A DNA stretch of 64,000 nt from Alphaproteobacteria bacterium (GCA_021776235.1 JAJFGG010000152.1:62001-126000); one strand, 5' to 3'. Shown: positions 26,804 to 35,665, numbered from the stretch's first letter. The notes: generated by a model from the letters alone, not told the origin. A program made the numbers and translations.

Positions 26804-27673
26804 ATGCAGATATCACCGCTTAACGATGCCATCGGCGCCCGGGTAGACGGCGTTGATCTGGCCGCCGGCTTCGATGACGAGACCTTCGCGGCCATTCATC
26901 AGGCCTGGCTGGATCGTTGCGTGCTGTTGTTCCGCAGGCAAAAGTTGACGCCAGCCCAGTTGGTTGCCTTCGCGGCCCGTTTCGGGCCGTTGGAACCTCC
27001 CCCCGGCAGTGAAAAAGACCTGCGCTCGGATGCCGGTGCCGACGAGGCGCGGGATATGTGGATCATTTCCAACGTGGTAGAGAACGGCAAAGCCATTGGC
27101 GCTCTTGGCTATGGCGAGGCGGAATGGCATTCCGACATGACCTATCTGAACGTACCGCCCACGGCCTCTGTGCTGTACGGCCATGAAGTGCCCGCCATGG
27201 GAGCCAATACCTGGTTTGCCAATATGTATGCTGCCTGGGAACAGATGCCGCAGGATCTGCGGAGCGCTGTGGAAAATGCCCAGGCCCTGCATAATTCCTC
27301 CTATACCTCGGCCGGCGAATTGCGCAAGGGAATGGACGCGGTGACCGATGTGCGGGATGCGCCCGGCGCGGTGCACCCCATCGTCATCACGCATCCGGAA
27401 AATGGCCGCCAGGCGCTGTTTCTGGGCCGACGCACCAATGCCTACATCAAGGGCATGACGGTCGCGGACAGCGAAACCATGCTGGACCGGCTTTGGGATT
27501 ACTGCGTGGCTGACAGGTTCAGCTATTCCCATCAATGGCAACCCGGCGATGTGCTGATCTGGGACAACCGTTCCACACTGCATCGCCGCGACGCTTTCGA
27601 TCCCGAGGCCCGGCGTATCCTATGGCGCTGTCAGATCAAGGGTACGGCCTTACCGGCGGCGAATGCCGCCTGA
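26804..27673 (+). CDS. TauD/TfdA-type Fe(II)/2-oxoglutarate dioxygenase (second)
   Basis: I start at ATG 26804 (MQISPLNDAIGARVDGVDL), 7 bases after AAGGGA, giving 289 aa, the normal TauD length. EWHSDMTYLNVPP provides His and Asp, STLHRRDAFDPEARRILWRCQIKG the distal His and the 2-oxoglutarate Arg. IGARVDGVDLAAGFDDETF is the TauD start. Family members break down taurine, 2,4-D and other acids. It is more typical of TauD than its upstream neighbour and only distantly like it, so the two are not a recent duplication. The start of the GNAT gene overlaps its end by 11 bp. Confidence 0.92.
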   Translation: MQISPLNDAIGARVDGVDLAAGFDDETFAAIHQAWLDRCVLLFRRQKLTPAQLVAFAARFGPLEPPPGSEKDLRSDAGADEARDMWIISNVVENGKAIGALGYGEAEWHSDMTYLNVPPTASVLYGHEVPAMGANTWFANMYAAWEQMPQDLRSAVENAQALHNSSYTSAGELRKGMDAVTDVRDAPGAVHPIVITHPENGRQALFLGRRTNAYIKGMTVADSETMLDRLWDYCVADRFSYSHQWQPGDVLIWDNRSTLHRRDAFDPEARRILWRCQIKGTALPAANAA

Positions 27674-28187
27674 CCTGGATACGGCACGCCTGCATTTGCG
27701 GCCCTGGCGGCTGGACGATCTGGAGGTCTGCGTCGCCATGAACATGGACCGGGAGGTGGGCCGCTACCTGTTTCCCCATGGCTCACCGTTAGAGGCCGAG
27801 CAGCGTGAGCTTTGCCGCCACAAGATCACCAGCGGCTGGCCGCAACGTGGCGCCGTTTGGGCGGTTGAATGGGCCGGTGCGGACGAGATGCTGGGTTGGT
27901 GTGGCCTGTTCCCTTTGGAAGAGACCGGTTTGATCGAAATCGGCTATCGCTACCTGACCACGGCCTGGGGCAAAGGTGTGGCGACGGAGGCGGCGGCCCG
28001 GGTGCTTGGGCATGGCTTCGGGGTGTTGGCGTTTGATCCCATCGTCGCGGTCACCCATCCCGACAACCTGGGCTCGCAGCAGGTGTTGACGAAGATCGGT
28101 TTGCGGCCCGGCGGCCTGCAATTCCACTACGGCCTGGATCTCAGCTTCTTTGCCCTGGAACGCGCCGACTACTTCGCGTCCCGATAA
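27663..28187 (+). CDS. GNAT-family N-acetyltransferase (RimJ/RimL-like)
   Basis: This 174-aa protein begins LDTARLHLRPWRLDDLE, the usual start of RimJ/RimL-type acetyltransferases. IEIGYRYLTTAWGKGVATEAAARVLGHGF is the acetyl-CoA-binding motif, with the loop at WGKGVATEA, and VAVTHPDNLGSQQVLTKIGL is the following conserved segment. It would transfer an acetyl group to an amine of a small molecule or a protein N-terminus. It overlaps the dioxygenase stop by 11 bp, suggesting one operon. Confidence 0.88.
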   Translation: MPPDLDTARLHLRPWRLDDLEVCVAMNMDREVGRYLFPHGSPLEAEQRELCRHKITSGWPQRGAVWAVEWAGADEMLGWCGLFPLEETGLIEIGYRYLTTAWGKGVATEAAARVLGHGFGVLAFDPIVAVTHPDNLGSQQVLTKIGLRPGGLQFHYGLDLSFFALERADYFASR

Positions 28188-28270
28188 TCCAGCCCTCAAT
28201 TGTCTGCCGGCGGCTTTCGTCATCAAACATCTACGATTGCGCTTGAGGGGCAATGACGAGATCTACCGTC

Positions 28271-28290
28271 ACACCCGCGAAAGCGGGTGT
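28271..28290. repeat. Perfect hairpin, REP-like palindrome
   Basis: ACACCCGCGAAAGCGGGTGT is a perfect 8-bp stem (ACACCCGC/GCGGGTGT) with a GAAA tetraloop, in a context (cgtc...ccagg) seen as an interspersed palindrome in many alphaproteobacterial genomes. It lies between the convergent GNAT and acyl-CoA dehydrogenase genes and could stop transcription from both sides. No second copy was noticed in this window. Confidence 0.6.
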
Positions 28291-28322
28291 CCAGGGCAAC
28301 GGGGGGCTGCGTTCCACACTAT

Positions 28323-29489
28323 TCATTTCTCGATGAATGATCGCCCTATCAGCTGGCGGTGGATCTGGTTGGTGCCTTCATAGATCTGCGTGATCTTGGC
28401 ATCCCGCATATAGCGTTCCATGGGGTAATCCTTGCAATAGCCGTAGCCACCGTACAATTGCACCGCATCCGTGGTGATCCGCATGGCCAGGTCCGAGGCG
28501 CGCATCTTCAGCATCGAGGCCTCGATGCCGATATCCTCCTCGCCCGCATCGATCATGGCGCCGACCCGCCACAGCCAGCTTTCGCACAACGCCAGATCCG
28601 TGACCATATCCGCCAGCATGAACTGAATGCCCTGGAATTCTATGATATTGCGGCCCGATTGCTGCCGTTGATTGATATAGGCAACGGCGTCCTCGAAGGC
28701 GGCGCGGGCGATGCCCAGGGCGTGGGCGGCGATGGAGGGGCGGGACTTGTTGAGGGCCGAGAACAGGATTTTCAAGCCGTCTCCCGGCTCGCAAAACAGA
28801 TTTTCACGGGGCACGCGCACGTTGTTGAAGCTGAGACCGACGATAGGCGCGGCGCGCTGGCCCATCTTGTCCTCCTTGCCCAGCACTGTCAGGCCCTCGG
28901 CGCCTTTTTCCACCAGGACGAACGAGATCGCCGCCCTGTCGTTATCAATCTCGGACCATTTGCCGAACAATCCGTAAAATTCCGCGTGGTTGCCGCAGGT
29001 GATGAATATCTTGCTGCCATTGATGATGATATCGTCACCGTCGGGCGTAAACCGCGTCTTCATCCCCGTCGCATCGGAGCCCGCGGTGGGTTCGGTGATG
29101 CAGAGCGACACCAGGCCGCCAGCGGCGATCTTCGGCAGCAGGCGGGTCTTCTGTTCATGGGAGGCGAAATCGATCACCGGTTTGACCGCATGGAAAGTAT
29201 TGCTCCAGACCATGGCGGAAGAGGCGCAGGCCTTGGCCATCTCGCGCACCGCGGCCAGATAGCTCACGTAGGAGGTCATGGCGCCGCCATATTCGTCGGG
29301 GATGAACATGCCGTTCAGGCCCAGCTTGTTGATGGCATGGACGTTGTCCCAGGGAAATTCAGCGCTGCGGTCATATTCGGCGGCATGTGGCCGCAAATGA
29401 TCCCGGCACAGGGCGCGCACGGCGTCCAGCAGCAACCGCTCCTCCTCCGCTAGAGCAAGACTGTCGTCGAGGCGCTGTAACACTTTCAT
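28323..29489 (-). CDS. Acyl-CoA dehydrogenase
   Basis: From ATG 29489 (MKVLQRLDDSLAL), preceded by AAGG, it is 388 aa. SLCITEPTAGSDATGMKTRFTPDGDDIIINGSKIFITCGNHAEFYGLFGK is the FAD and substrate site of acyl-CoA dehydrogenases, and AVQLYGGYGYCKDYPMERYMRDAKITQIYEGTNQIHRQLIGRSF is the C-terminal signature with the catalytic Glu of the YEGT motif. It should remove two hydrogens from a short or branched acyl-CoA and pass electrons to ETF. The SDR and enoyl-CoA hydratase genes upstream on the same strand form a beta-oxidation-like operon with it. Confidence 0.94.
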   Translation of the reverse strand: MKVLQRLDDSLALAEEERLLLDAVRALCRDHLRPHAAEYDRSAEFPWDNVHAINKLGLNGMFIPDEYGGAMTSYVSYLAAVREMAKACASSAMVWSNTFHAVKPVIDFASHEQKTRLLPKIAAGGLVSLCITEPTAGSDATGMKTRFTPDGDDIIINGSKIFITCGNHAEFYGLFGKWSEIDNDRAAISFVLVEKGAEGLTVLGKEDKMGQRAAPIVGLSFNNVRVPRENLFCEPGDGLKILFSALNKSRPSIAAHALGIARAAFEDAVAYINQRQQSGRNIIEFQGIQFMLADMVTDLALCESWLWRVGAMIDAGEEDIGIEASMLKMRASDLAMRITTDAVQLYGGYGYCKDYPMERYMRDAKITQIYEGTNQIHRQLIGRSFIEK

Positions 29490-29499
29490 GCTCTTGACC

Positions 29500-30246
29500 T
29501 TATTGGTTGATGCTTTGGCCGCCATCCATGACGATGGTTTCACCGGTCAGGCTGGGCAGATCCTCGGCCACCAGCATGGCGACCAGACGGGCGACTTCCT
29601 CGATACTGGCGGCATCGCCGGTAGGTATGCGGCGACGGATAAAGTTCCGGAAACTTTCGTGCGTCATGTATTCCGCGTTCAGGTCGGTCTTTACAAAGCC
29701 GGGGGCCACATTGACCACGCGGATTTTGTCCTGCGCCCACTCCACCGCCAGGGTGCGGGTCAACGCCCCCAAGGCCGCCTTGGTGCAATTATAGGCCAGG
29801 TTGCGCTTGGCACCCAGGCGTTCGAAGAATGAGCCGATATTGATGATCAGACCGCCGCCCTGGGCAACCATGTGCGGATAGACCTCGCGGCAGGCCAGAA
29901 ATGGCCCGGTAATATTGGTCGCCAGGGTGCGTTCGAATTCGGCCTTGGGGACTTCGGCGCTTATGCCTTCCAAATGCAGACCGGCATTGTTGATCAGCAC
30001 GTCTATGCGCCCGGCCTGGTCCGCCAGGGATTTTAGGGCCGTGACGACCTGCGCTTCATCTTCCATGTCGCAAACCAGATTGATCAGGTTGCCCGGAACC
30101 TCCCGATCCTCGGGTCCCAGGCCCTTGCGCGACAGGCAGCCGATGGTGTGGCCGAGCCCGGCAAGTTCAGCGACAAGGCCCGAGCCGATGCCCCGGCTGG
30201 CGCCGGTTACGGCGATGATCTTGCTCTCTGGCGCGCCCGACGCCAT
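29500..30246 (-). CDS. Short-chain dehydrogenase/reductase
   Basis: This 248-aa SDR has TGASRGIG for cofactor binding, NNAG at the fourth strand and YNCTK (Tyr-x-x-x-Lys) as the catalytic pair, with Ser in NIGSFFERLGAK before it. The ending SLTGETIVMDGGQSINQ is typical of classical FabG-like enzymes. Asp in VCDMED fits NAD(P) discrimination. Placed between enoyl-CoA hydratase and acyl-CoA dehydrogenase genes with 10 bp or less between each, it probably acts as a 3-hydroxyacyl-CoA or related alcohol dehydrogenase in the same pathway. Confidence 0.93.
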   Translation of the reverse strand: MASGAPESKIIAVTGASRGIGSGLVAELAGLGHTIGCLSRKGLGPEDREVPGNLINLVCDMEDEAQVVTALKSLADQAGRIDVLINNAGLHLEGISAEVPKAEFERTLATNITGPFLACREVYPHMVAQGGGLIINIGSFFERLGAKRNLAYNCTKAALGALTRTLAVEWAQDKIRVVNVAPGFVKTDLNAEYMTHESFRNFIRRRIPTGDAASIEEVARLVAMLVAEDLPSLTGETIVMDGGQSINQ

Positions 30247-30248
30247 GC

Positions 30249-31016
30249 TCAGCGGTCCTTGAATTCTGGCGCACGCTTTTCCAGGAAGGCATTGGCCCCT
30301 TCGGTTGCATCCTCGCCCTGGAAGGCCAGGGTGTTCAGATCCCGTTCAATGGACAAGCCTTCCGCCAGGGCGGTGTTATCGGCGCGCATGACCGCTTCCC
30401 GGCCATAGCGCAGGACCGGCAGGGAGAAAGCCGCGAATTCCCGTGCATAAGCAATGGCGCCGGCCACGGCGGGGGTTTCGACCAGCCGGTTGATCAGGCC
30501 CATGCTCAGGGCTTCCTCCGCCGCGACCATGCGTCCGGTCATGACCATGTCCAGGGCCCGTCCCTGACCGACCAGACGGGGCAGGCGCTGGGTGCCGCCA
30601 TATCCCGGGATCAGGCCCAGCTTGATTTCCGGCACCCCCAGTCTGGCGTTCGCCGTGGCCACGCGCAATGTGCAGGCGGTCGCCAGTTCCAGGCCGCCGC
30701 CCAGGGCATAGCCGTTGATGACCGCCACCGAGGGGATGGTCAGACTGTCCAGCTTGGCGAAAGTCTTCTGGCCCAACTCGGTCGCGGCCATGGCCTCGAC
30801 AATGTTGCGGCCCATGAACTCGGATATATCGGCCCCGGCGCAAAAGGCCTTGTCGCCGGCGCCGGTGACCAACAGGGCCCGGGCATCGGATCCGGCGGCC
30901 GCATCAATGGCGGCGCCAATATCCTTGACCACCTGAACGCTCAGGGCGTTCAGTGCTTCCGGACGGTTCAGGGTGATCAGGGCGAATTCTTCTACCCTGG
31001 TGAATTCAACGGGCAT
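30249..31016 (-). CDS. Enoyl-CoA hydratase/isomerase
   Basis: From ATG 31016 ([25 protein letters not shown]), preceded by GGAGGAG, it is 255 aa. [10 protein letters not shown] and [45 protein letters not shown] hold the oxyanion hole and the catalytic Glu (VPEIKLGL); a second Glu-like position is replaced by Gly/Tyr in PGYGG. It should hydrate trans-2-enoyl-CoA. The SDR gene starts 2 bp after its stop. Its 5' flank abuts the palindromic element at 31082-31344, so the promoter of this operon must lie in or next to that element. Confidence 0.93.
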   Translation of the reverse strand: MPVEFTRVEEFALITLNRPEALNALSVQVVKDIGAAIDAAAGSDARALLVTGAGDKAFCAGADISEFMGRNIVEAMAATELGQKTFAKLDSLTIPSVAVINGYALGGGLELATACTLRVATANARLGVPEIKLGLIPGYGGTQRLPRLVGQGRALDMVMTGRMVAAEEALSMGLINRLVETPAVAGAIAYAREFAAFSLPVLRYGREAVMRADNTALAEGLSIERDLNTLAFQGEDATEGANAFLEKRAPEFKDR

Positions 31017-31081
31017 GGCGAGGCTCCTCCGTACAATATAAATCAAGTGTAGAAGGGCCGCCGGTCGGGGACAAGCGCGGC

Positions 31082-31344
31082 TAGACCACGTTCACGGAAC
31101 ATAGACCCGTTTGACCGCACTTCCCAGCTTCGTGGCTAGGCGAAGGTTGCCGCGCGTAGTGGGACTACGGGCAAAACCTTCAACGACGCCACGGCGCTGG
31201 GAAGCGCGGCCCTCGGTAGCGCGTGGAGGCCCTTCGGATGCGTTGTTTTGCTTGCCCGTAGTCCCACTACGCGCTGCGCAAAACGCCTACCCGAATGACC
31301 TCCACACGCCATCAAACGGATCTATGTTCCGTGAACGTGGTCTA
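31082..31344. mobile_element. Two-lobed palindromic element, MITE-like, TA-flanked
   Basis: The ends are a 33-bp inverted repeat (31082-31114 and 31312-31344) with one mismatch (31106 against 31320). Inside lie two long imperfect hairpins, 31116-31208 and 31219-31309. Their tips carry the same 23 bp in opposite orientation (31152-31174 and 31252-31274), with core GTAGTGGGACTACGGGC. There is no ORF worth naming. The outermost bases are TA on both sides, so the element proper may run GACC...GGTC (31084-31342) with a TA duplication, as IS630/mariner-type transposases make. It would then be a non-autonomous element. It ends exactly in the stop codon of the patatin gene. Confidence 0.75.
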
Positions 31345-33690
31345 AAGGGCGGCGATCTCGCGGCGCAGATCGGCCAGCAAATCGGCACTTTTGCCCAGGT
31401 GCAGCGCCTCTGAATCCAGGATTGCGGTGAAGGCCCGCTTTTTCATGGCGACCACATCAATGCCGCCCGCCGCGTCCTCCAACTCGGCGCAGTTTATGAC
31501 GATGTCAATCAACCGCTCGGCGCCGTGCAGGCGGCCCCACAAATAGTCGTTCTCGCGATGGCGGCGGCTGAAAAAGGCGGCGAAATGTCCCAGGCCCACG
31601 CCCTTCAGAATTGCCTCGGCACCGCCCCGGTTCAGGCTGTTGGCATCATCAGGCGAGATCCGGTCAACGCGGATTTCATCAAATTCCCCGATGTCGCGCC
31701 ACGACGTAACCGTGAAGGCCAAGACATCCCAGAAGGCAAACCCGATGAAGCTGTTCAACAGGACCTGGCCGGCCTCGGCGGGCAAATCCGTATTGGTCGC
31801 TTGATCAAGCATCTGGTCGACGCGCCGGCTCAGCCCGCTCAAGGCAAAATCGTCAGCCACCAGGCCGATCAGGGCGCCGATGTTATGGTCCCGGCCGGAT
31901 TCAATAGCGGCGGCCATGTCCCGGCAACGGCGGCTAAGCACCGACGCGTCCTGGCAGCGGCGCAGGTCTTCCAACAGATCATAGATCCGCCCTTTCGTCC
32001 GGTCCAGGGCGGCCGCGGTTTCAGAGGCTCGAAAGGTGCCATACATTTCATTCAGGCCGCGCACCACGAAGCGCAACCGGCGGGCCCGGTAATCAGCGTC
32101 CAGGCCGCGTAGAAAGGCCGCCTGTGCCGCGTCTTCGCCGCCGCCATACCGGGGATAGACCCCGGCATCGCCGGCCCAGGTCCGCAGGCGTTCGGCCCAG
32201 CGGTCAATTGCGGCCCGGTCCGCCCGGTGCCCGATGGACCGGGCCAGAATGGTCGCCAATTGCTCGATCACGGCTTCGATCCGCAGGCGCAGATAGCCGT
32301 CGTAGGCATAACCGGATCTGGCCGCCGCCAGGCGGCCGGCCGTGGCCCGCCATTCGGTAATGCGCTCCGTCCGGAACGGCGATGTGCTGGTGTCTCCCAT
32401 GACCTCGGCCACCATTTCGTCAATCCGCGGCATGGCGCTATCCAGCACGGTTTTGAGGCGGTCGACCCGTACGTTGAAACCATGTATCCAATCCAGCTCG
32501 TCGCGGATCGGTTCATTTCTAGGAATGTCCGACAGGGCGCCTTTCAGGGTTCGCAGCATGCTGGGTGCCCGGCGCGGGCTGCCGCCGGCGTTGTTGCCGG
32601 CCTGTTCGGGAGCGGGATCAATATAGACCAGGCGGCGGTCAACCTGACGATAGGCCGGGCGCTGCTTGATGGCGTCGATGGCCTGGGCAAAGGGCTTATT
32701 GTTCAGCACGCTGCCGTCGATAAAGGCGGCGTCTTCCGGGTTCTGCCCGGCGACATCATAGGCGGTAAAATTGTCCGCAAGGAATTGCCTCCGTCTATCC
32801 CAGCGTGCCTTGCGCCGCTCCACCAGACGGTCAATTTCGGCAATACGGGCCGGGGGAAACGCGCCGGGAAAGGACGAGGTCGCTCGTGCGGCGAAAACCA
32901 GAGCCGGCAAATCCGGCGCATCGAAATCGGTGCTCATATTTCCGGCGGAGACATAGCGGTGGCGGAAATGCAGACTATGGCGATGCTCGCGCTCGGTGAC
33001 CATATTTGGGTCATGCAGGGGGATGGGCTGGCTGTAGCCGAAAAAGTCCGTCAGGGTGATATACAGGTCCAGCCATTGGCCGGTGGGCGTCAACGAGGTG
33101 CGCGGGCCTTTGCCGTAGCCCATGGCGGCCATGCCGTCATACAGCGTATCGCACAGGGCCGGGCCGCCGAAAGGCGGGCGAAACCAGCGCGAACGGATGA
33201 ATAAGGACAGCTTATCCCGCATTTCCTGATCCGGGGTCAGACGCGCCATCCTGCGCCGGGTCAGGCCCCAGCGCAGCACTGGGCGCAAAATCCATTTGCT
33301 CCACATGGAGGCCCGGCGGTCCGGGGCCAGCAATTCGGAGACATCCGCCTTGTTCAGCCACATGTCGCGCAATGGATCAAAGGCCAGGTCCAGGGCCAGG
33401 GCCCGGGCCAGCAGAATGCCGTTGATGCCGCCCGCGGAAGCGCCGGCGATGACATCCACCACCACATGCAAATTCAGATGCCGGCCGATGTCATGCAACA
33501 GATCCAGATAGACAGCTTCCGTATCCGTGAAATCGCTGTTGGCGGCCCGGCCGCCCGCTTCGGCGCCGGCCTGATGATCAACCGAGGCCCGGGTCAGTTT
33601 CAGAATTTCCTTGCTGACTCCGTGCATGTAGACGGCCAGCGAAACACCGCCATAACAGACCAGTGCCAGGCGCAATTCCTTTTCCCGCAT
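31342..33690 (-). CDS. Large patatin-like phospholipase
   Basis: The 782-aa protein starts MREKELRLALVCYGGVSLAVYMHGVSKEI, with the glycine-rich oxyanion loop. IAGASAGGINGILLA holds the Gly-x-Ser-x-Gly nucleophile (Ser85) and AAFIDGSVLNNKPF the catalytic Asp (Asp-Gly), the Ser-Asp dyad of patatins. The size and the motif order match the long bacterial patatin-related family rather than the short RssA type. It lacks a signal peptide, so it probably works on membrane lipids from the cytoplasm. Its TAG stop is made from the TA next to, and first G of, the element at 31082-31344; the native C-terminus may have been altered by that insertion. Confidence 0.9.
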   Translation of the reverse strand: MREKELRLALVCYGGVSLAVYMHGVSKEILKLTRASVDHQAGAEAGGRAANSDFTDTEAVYLDLLHDIGRHLNLHVVVDVIAGASAGGINGILLARALALDLAFDPLRDMWLNKADVSELLAPDRRASMWSKWILRPVLRWGLTRRRMARLTPDQEMRDKLSLFIRSRWFRPPFGGPALCDTLYDGMAAMGYGKGPRTSLTPTGQWLDLYITLTDFFGYSQPIPLHDPNMVTEREHRHSLHFRHRYVSAGNMSTDFDAPDLPALVFAARATSSFPGAFPPARIAEIDRLVERRKARWDRRRQFLADNFTAYDVAGQNPEDAAFIDGSVLNNKPFAQAIDAIKQRPAYRQVDRRLVYIDPAPEQAGNNAGGSPRRAPSMLRTLKGALSDIPRNEPIRDELDWIHGFNVRVDRLKTVLDSAMPRIDEMVAEVMGDTSTSPFRTERITEWRATAGRLAAARSGYAYDGYLRLRIEAVIEQLATILARSIGHRADRAAIDRWAERLRTWAGDAGVYPRYGGGEDAAQAAFLRGLDADYRARRLRFVVRGLNEMYGTFRASETAAALDRTKGRIYDLLEDLRRCQDASVLSRRCRDMAAAIESGRDHNIGALIGLVADDFALSGLSRRVDQMLDQATNTDLPAEAGQVLLNSFIGFAFWDVLAFTVTSWRDIGEFDEIRVDRISPDDANSLNRGGAEAILKGVGLGHFAAFFSRRHRENDYLWGRLHGAERLIDIVINCAELEDAAGGIDVVAMKKRAFTAILDSEALHLGKSADLLADLRREIAAL

Positions 33691-33711
33691 GGACCCGGTC
33701 CCGATGGCGCG

Positions 33712-35271
33712 TTAGGGCCGGATACCGAAGTGGCGCGGTCCCAGCAATTGCGGCAACAGCGGCTGCACCAGCTTGATCCAATCGCATAACATGGGCCGGG
33801 TCTCGCGGGGGTCGATCAATTCGTGAAAGTTGTAGGATTCCGATCGTGGGAAAGGCGACAGGCGGGCCGCCAATTCGTCCTCCAGTTCCTTACGCCTGGC
33901 TTCCGGATCCTCGGCCGCTGCGATTTCGCGGCCAAAGGCGACCGCAACGCCGCCCTCCAGGGGCAGGGCGCCCATCTCGGCCGAGGGCCAGGCCAGGACA
34001 TAGGCATCGGGGCCATAATGGGCTGCCGCCGCGACGCCATAATTCTTACGCACCAGGACCGAGGCCCAGGGCGCCGAATAGGTCGCCGCCGCCAGGACAG
34101 CCGAGGTGCCATAGCGGATCGCGCCGCCGCTTTCGGCCTCCGGCCCGATCATGAAACCCGGTTCGTCTATCAAGGAGATCATGGGCAAGTGAAAGGTGTC
34201 GCAAATTTCGATGAAACGGCGGACTTTCTGCGCGCCTTCGGAGGTCATGGCGCCGGCGTAAAAGCGGCCATCATTGGCCAGAATGCCGACGCTTTGACCA
34301 TTCATCCGGGCCAGGCCGGTAATCTGCCCGGGGCCGTATTTGCGCCCCATCTCGAAAAACGAGTCCAGATCGGCTACCGCCGCAATAAGTTTCCGCATAT
34401 CAAAGGCTTTGCGGCGGTTGCGGGGAATTATGCCGGCCAGTTTTTCTTCGGCCCGGTCAGGGCGGTCGCCGCTATCGACAATGGGCGCCAGTTCCCAGAC
34501 GTTCTGCGGCATGTAGCCAAGGAATGTGCGGATCTGCGCCAGGGCCTCGGCCTCGTTCTCGGCCACCGCATCGACCACGCCATTGGCGGCATGTACCGCC
34601 GCGCCACCCAACTCCTCCTTGCTCATTGAGATGCCCAGGGCACGGTCCACAACTGCCGGCCCGGCGATCAGAATTTGTGCGGTTTCCCGGCTCATGGTGA
34701 CGAAGTGCGAGGCGACCAGACGTGCCGCCGGCAGCCCGGCCACCGGCCCCAGGGCGGCAGAGGCGACGGGCACCATGGCCATGGCCTCGGCCACGGATTT
34801 GAAGCGCGGGGGTGCGGCGACACTGTCGCCGACCGGGCCGCCGCCCTTTTTGCCGCTCGCGCCCATGACAGAGCCGCCGCCGCCTTCGTGCAGGCGCACC
34901 AGAGGAACTTTATAGCGGCAGGCCAGTTCTTCCGTGTACACGCTTTTGCGCAAGCCAGCGACGGTGGGCGAGCCGCCGCCGATGGTGAAGTCCTCGCCGC
35001 CAACGATGCAGGGCCGCTGGTTGACCTCGGCAAAACCCAGAATGAAATTGCCCGGTGTAAAGCCGGTCAGATTGCCGTGTTCGTCTTTTTCCGAACCGCC
35101 GGCACCCATCCCGGTTTCCTTGAAGCTGCCGGGATCGATCAAGCCGTCGATCCGCTCCCGCAGGGTCAGCCGTCCCTTGGCATGATGGCGCGCGACGGCT
35201 TCCGGGCCGCCATGCTGCTTGGCCAGGGCACGTCGCCGGTGGATCTCTGCTATTTCCTTGTCCCAACTCAT
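33712..35271 (-). CDS. Acyl-CoA carboxylase, carboxyltransferase (beta) subunit, first paralogue
   Basis: The 519-aa protein has both crotonase-like halves of the biotin-dependent carboxyltransferases: AKGRLTLRERIDGLIDPGSF and EDFTIGGGSPTVAG, KVPLVRLHEGGGGSVMGASG in the N-half, and FEMGRKYGPGQITGLARMNG, FHLPMISLIDEPGFMIGPEAE in the C-half. It moves a carboxyl group from carboxybiotin to an acyl-CoA. The biotin-carrying alpha subunit is not nearby, so the acyl substrate (propionyl-, methylcrotonyl- or another CoA) cannot be assigned. It sits 21 bp upstream of the patatin gene on the same strand. Confidence 0.92.
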   Translation of the reverse strand: MSWDKEIAEIHRRRALAKQHGGPEAVARHHAKGRLTLRERIDGLIDPGSFKETGMGAGGSEKDEHGNLTGFTPGNFILGFAEVNQRPCIVGGEDFTIGGGSPTVAGLRKSVYTEELACRYKVPLVRLHEGGGGSVMGASGKKGGGPVGDSVAAPPRFKSVAEAMAMVPVASAALGPVAGLPAARLVASHFVTMSRETAQILIAGPAVVDRALGISMSKEELGGAAVHAANGVVDAVAENEAEALAQIRTFLGYMPQNVWELAPIVDSGDRPDRAEEKLAGIIPRNRRKAFDMRKLIAAVADLDSFFEMGRKYGPGQITGLARMNGQSVGILANDGRFYAGAMTSEGAQKVRRFIEICDTFHLPMISLIDEPGFMIGPEAESGGAIRYGTSAVLAAATYSAPWASVLVRKNYGVAAAAHYGPDAYVLAWPSAEMGALPLEGGVAVAFGREIAAAEDPEARRKELEDELAARLSPFPRSESYNFHELIDPRETRPMLCDWIKLVQPLLPQLLGPRHFGIRP

Positions 35272-35665
35272 GGGTCGGCAAACTCCTGTGCAAATCGATC
35301 TCTGGCCATGGTACAGCGCCCAGTGGCGCGAACCAAACAGAAGAGTTCTTCTGCTTAGCCCGCACGCTGATCTTAAGCATCCAGTGGTCTTTCCGACCCT
35401 TGAGGTTGGGAACTATCCGTTGCAAGCGGATGACCAGGGATTGCGGAGCCAGCATCCGGTTCCCAATATCCGTACGGATAGCGCGTCGAGAGCCGGATTA
35501 GCAATTATGACGAGTAGAGCGCAGGCGAAACAACGCGGCAAGTTTGCTCCAGTGACAGTTTGCCGCATCGCGCATTGGAAGCATAACAATTACAAGACCG
35601 CGCTGTAATCCAGTATGCTAAACAGCGGATGCGCCGTTGCGCGCTCATCGTTTGGGGATCCATTG
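35272..35665. promoter_or_regulatory. Intergenic region upstream of cbb3 oxidase, with dyads
   Basis: About 390 bp between divergent genes hold no credible gene. Two dyads share the half-site ATCCG: TATCCGTACGGATA at 35468-35481, a perfect 14-bp palindrome, and ATCCG-N7-CGGAT at 35415-35431. A third half-site occurs at about 35454. They could bind a regulator of ccoN or the carboxyltransferase gene. I saw no FNR/Anr-type box (TTGAT-N4-ATCAA), though such boxes often control cbb3 oxidases. Confidence 0.45.

Noticed and set aside
31082-31344. Reading the palindromic element as a simple terminator
   Set aside because: It is 263 bp long with terminal inverted repeats, two separate hairpins and TA flanks, without T-runs; this is more than a terminator needs.
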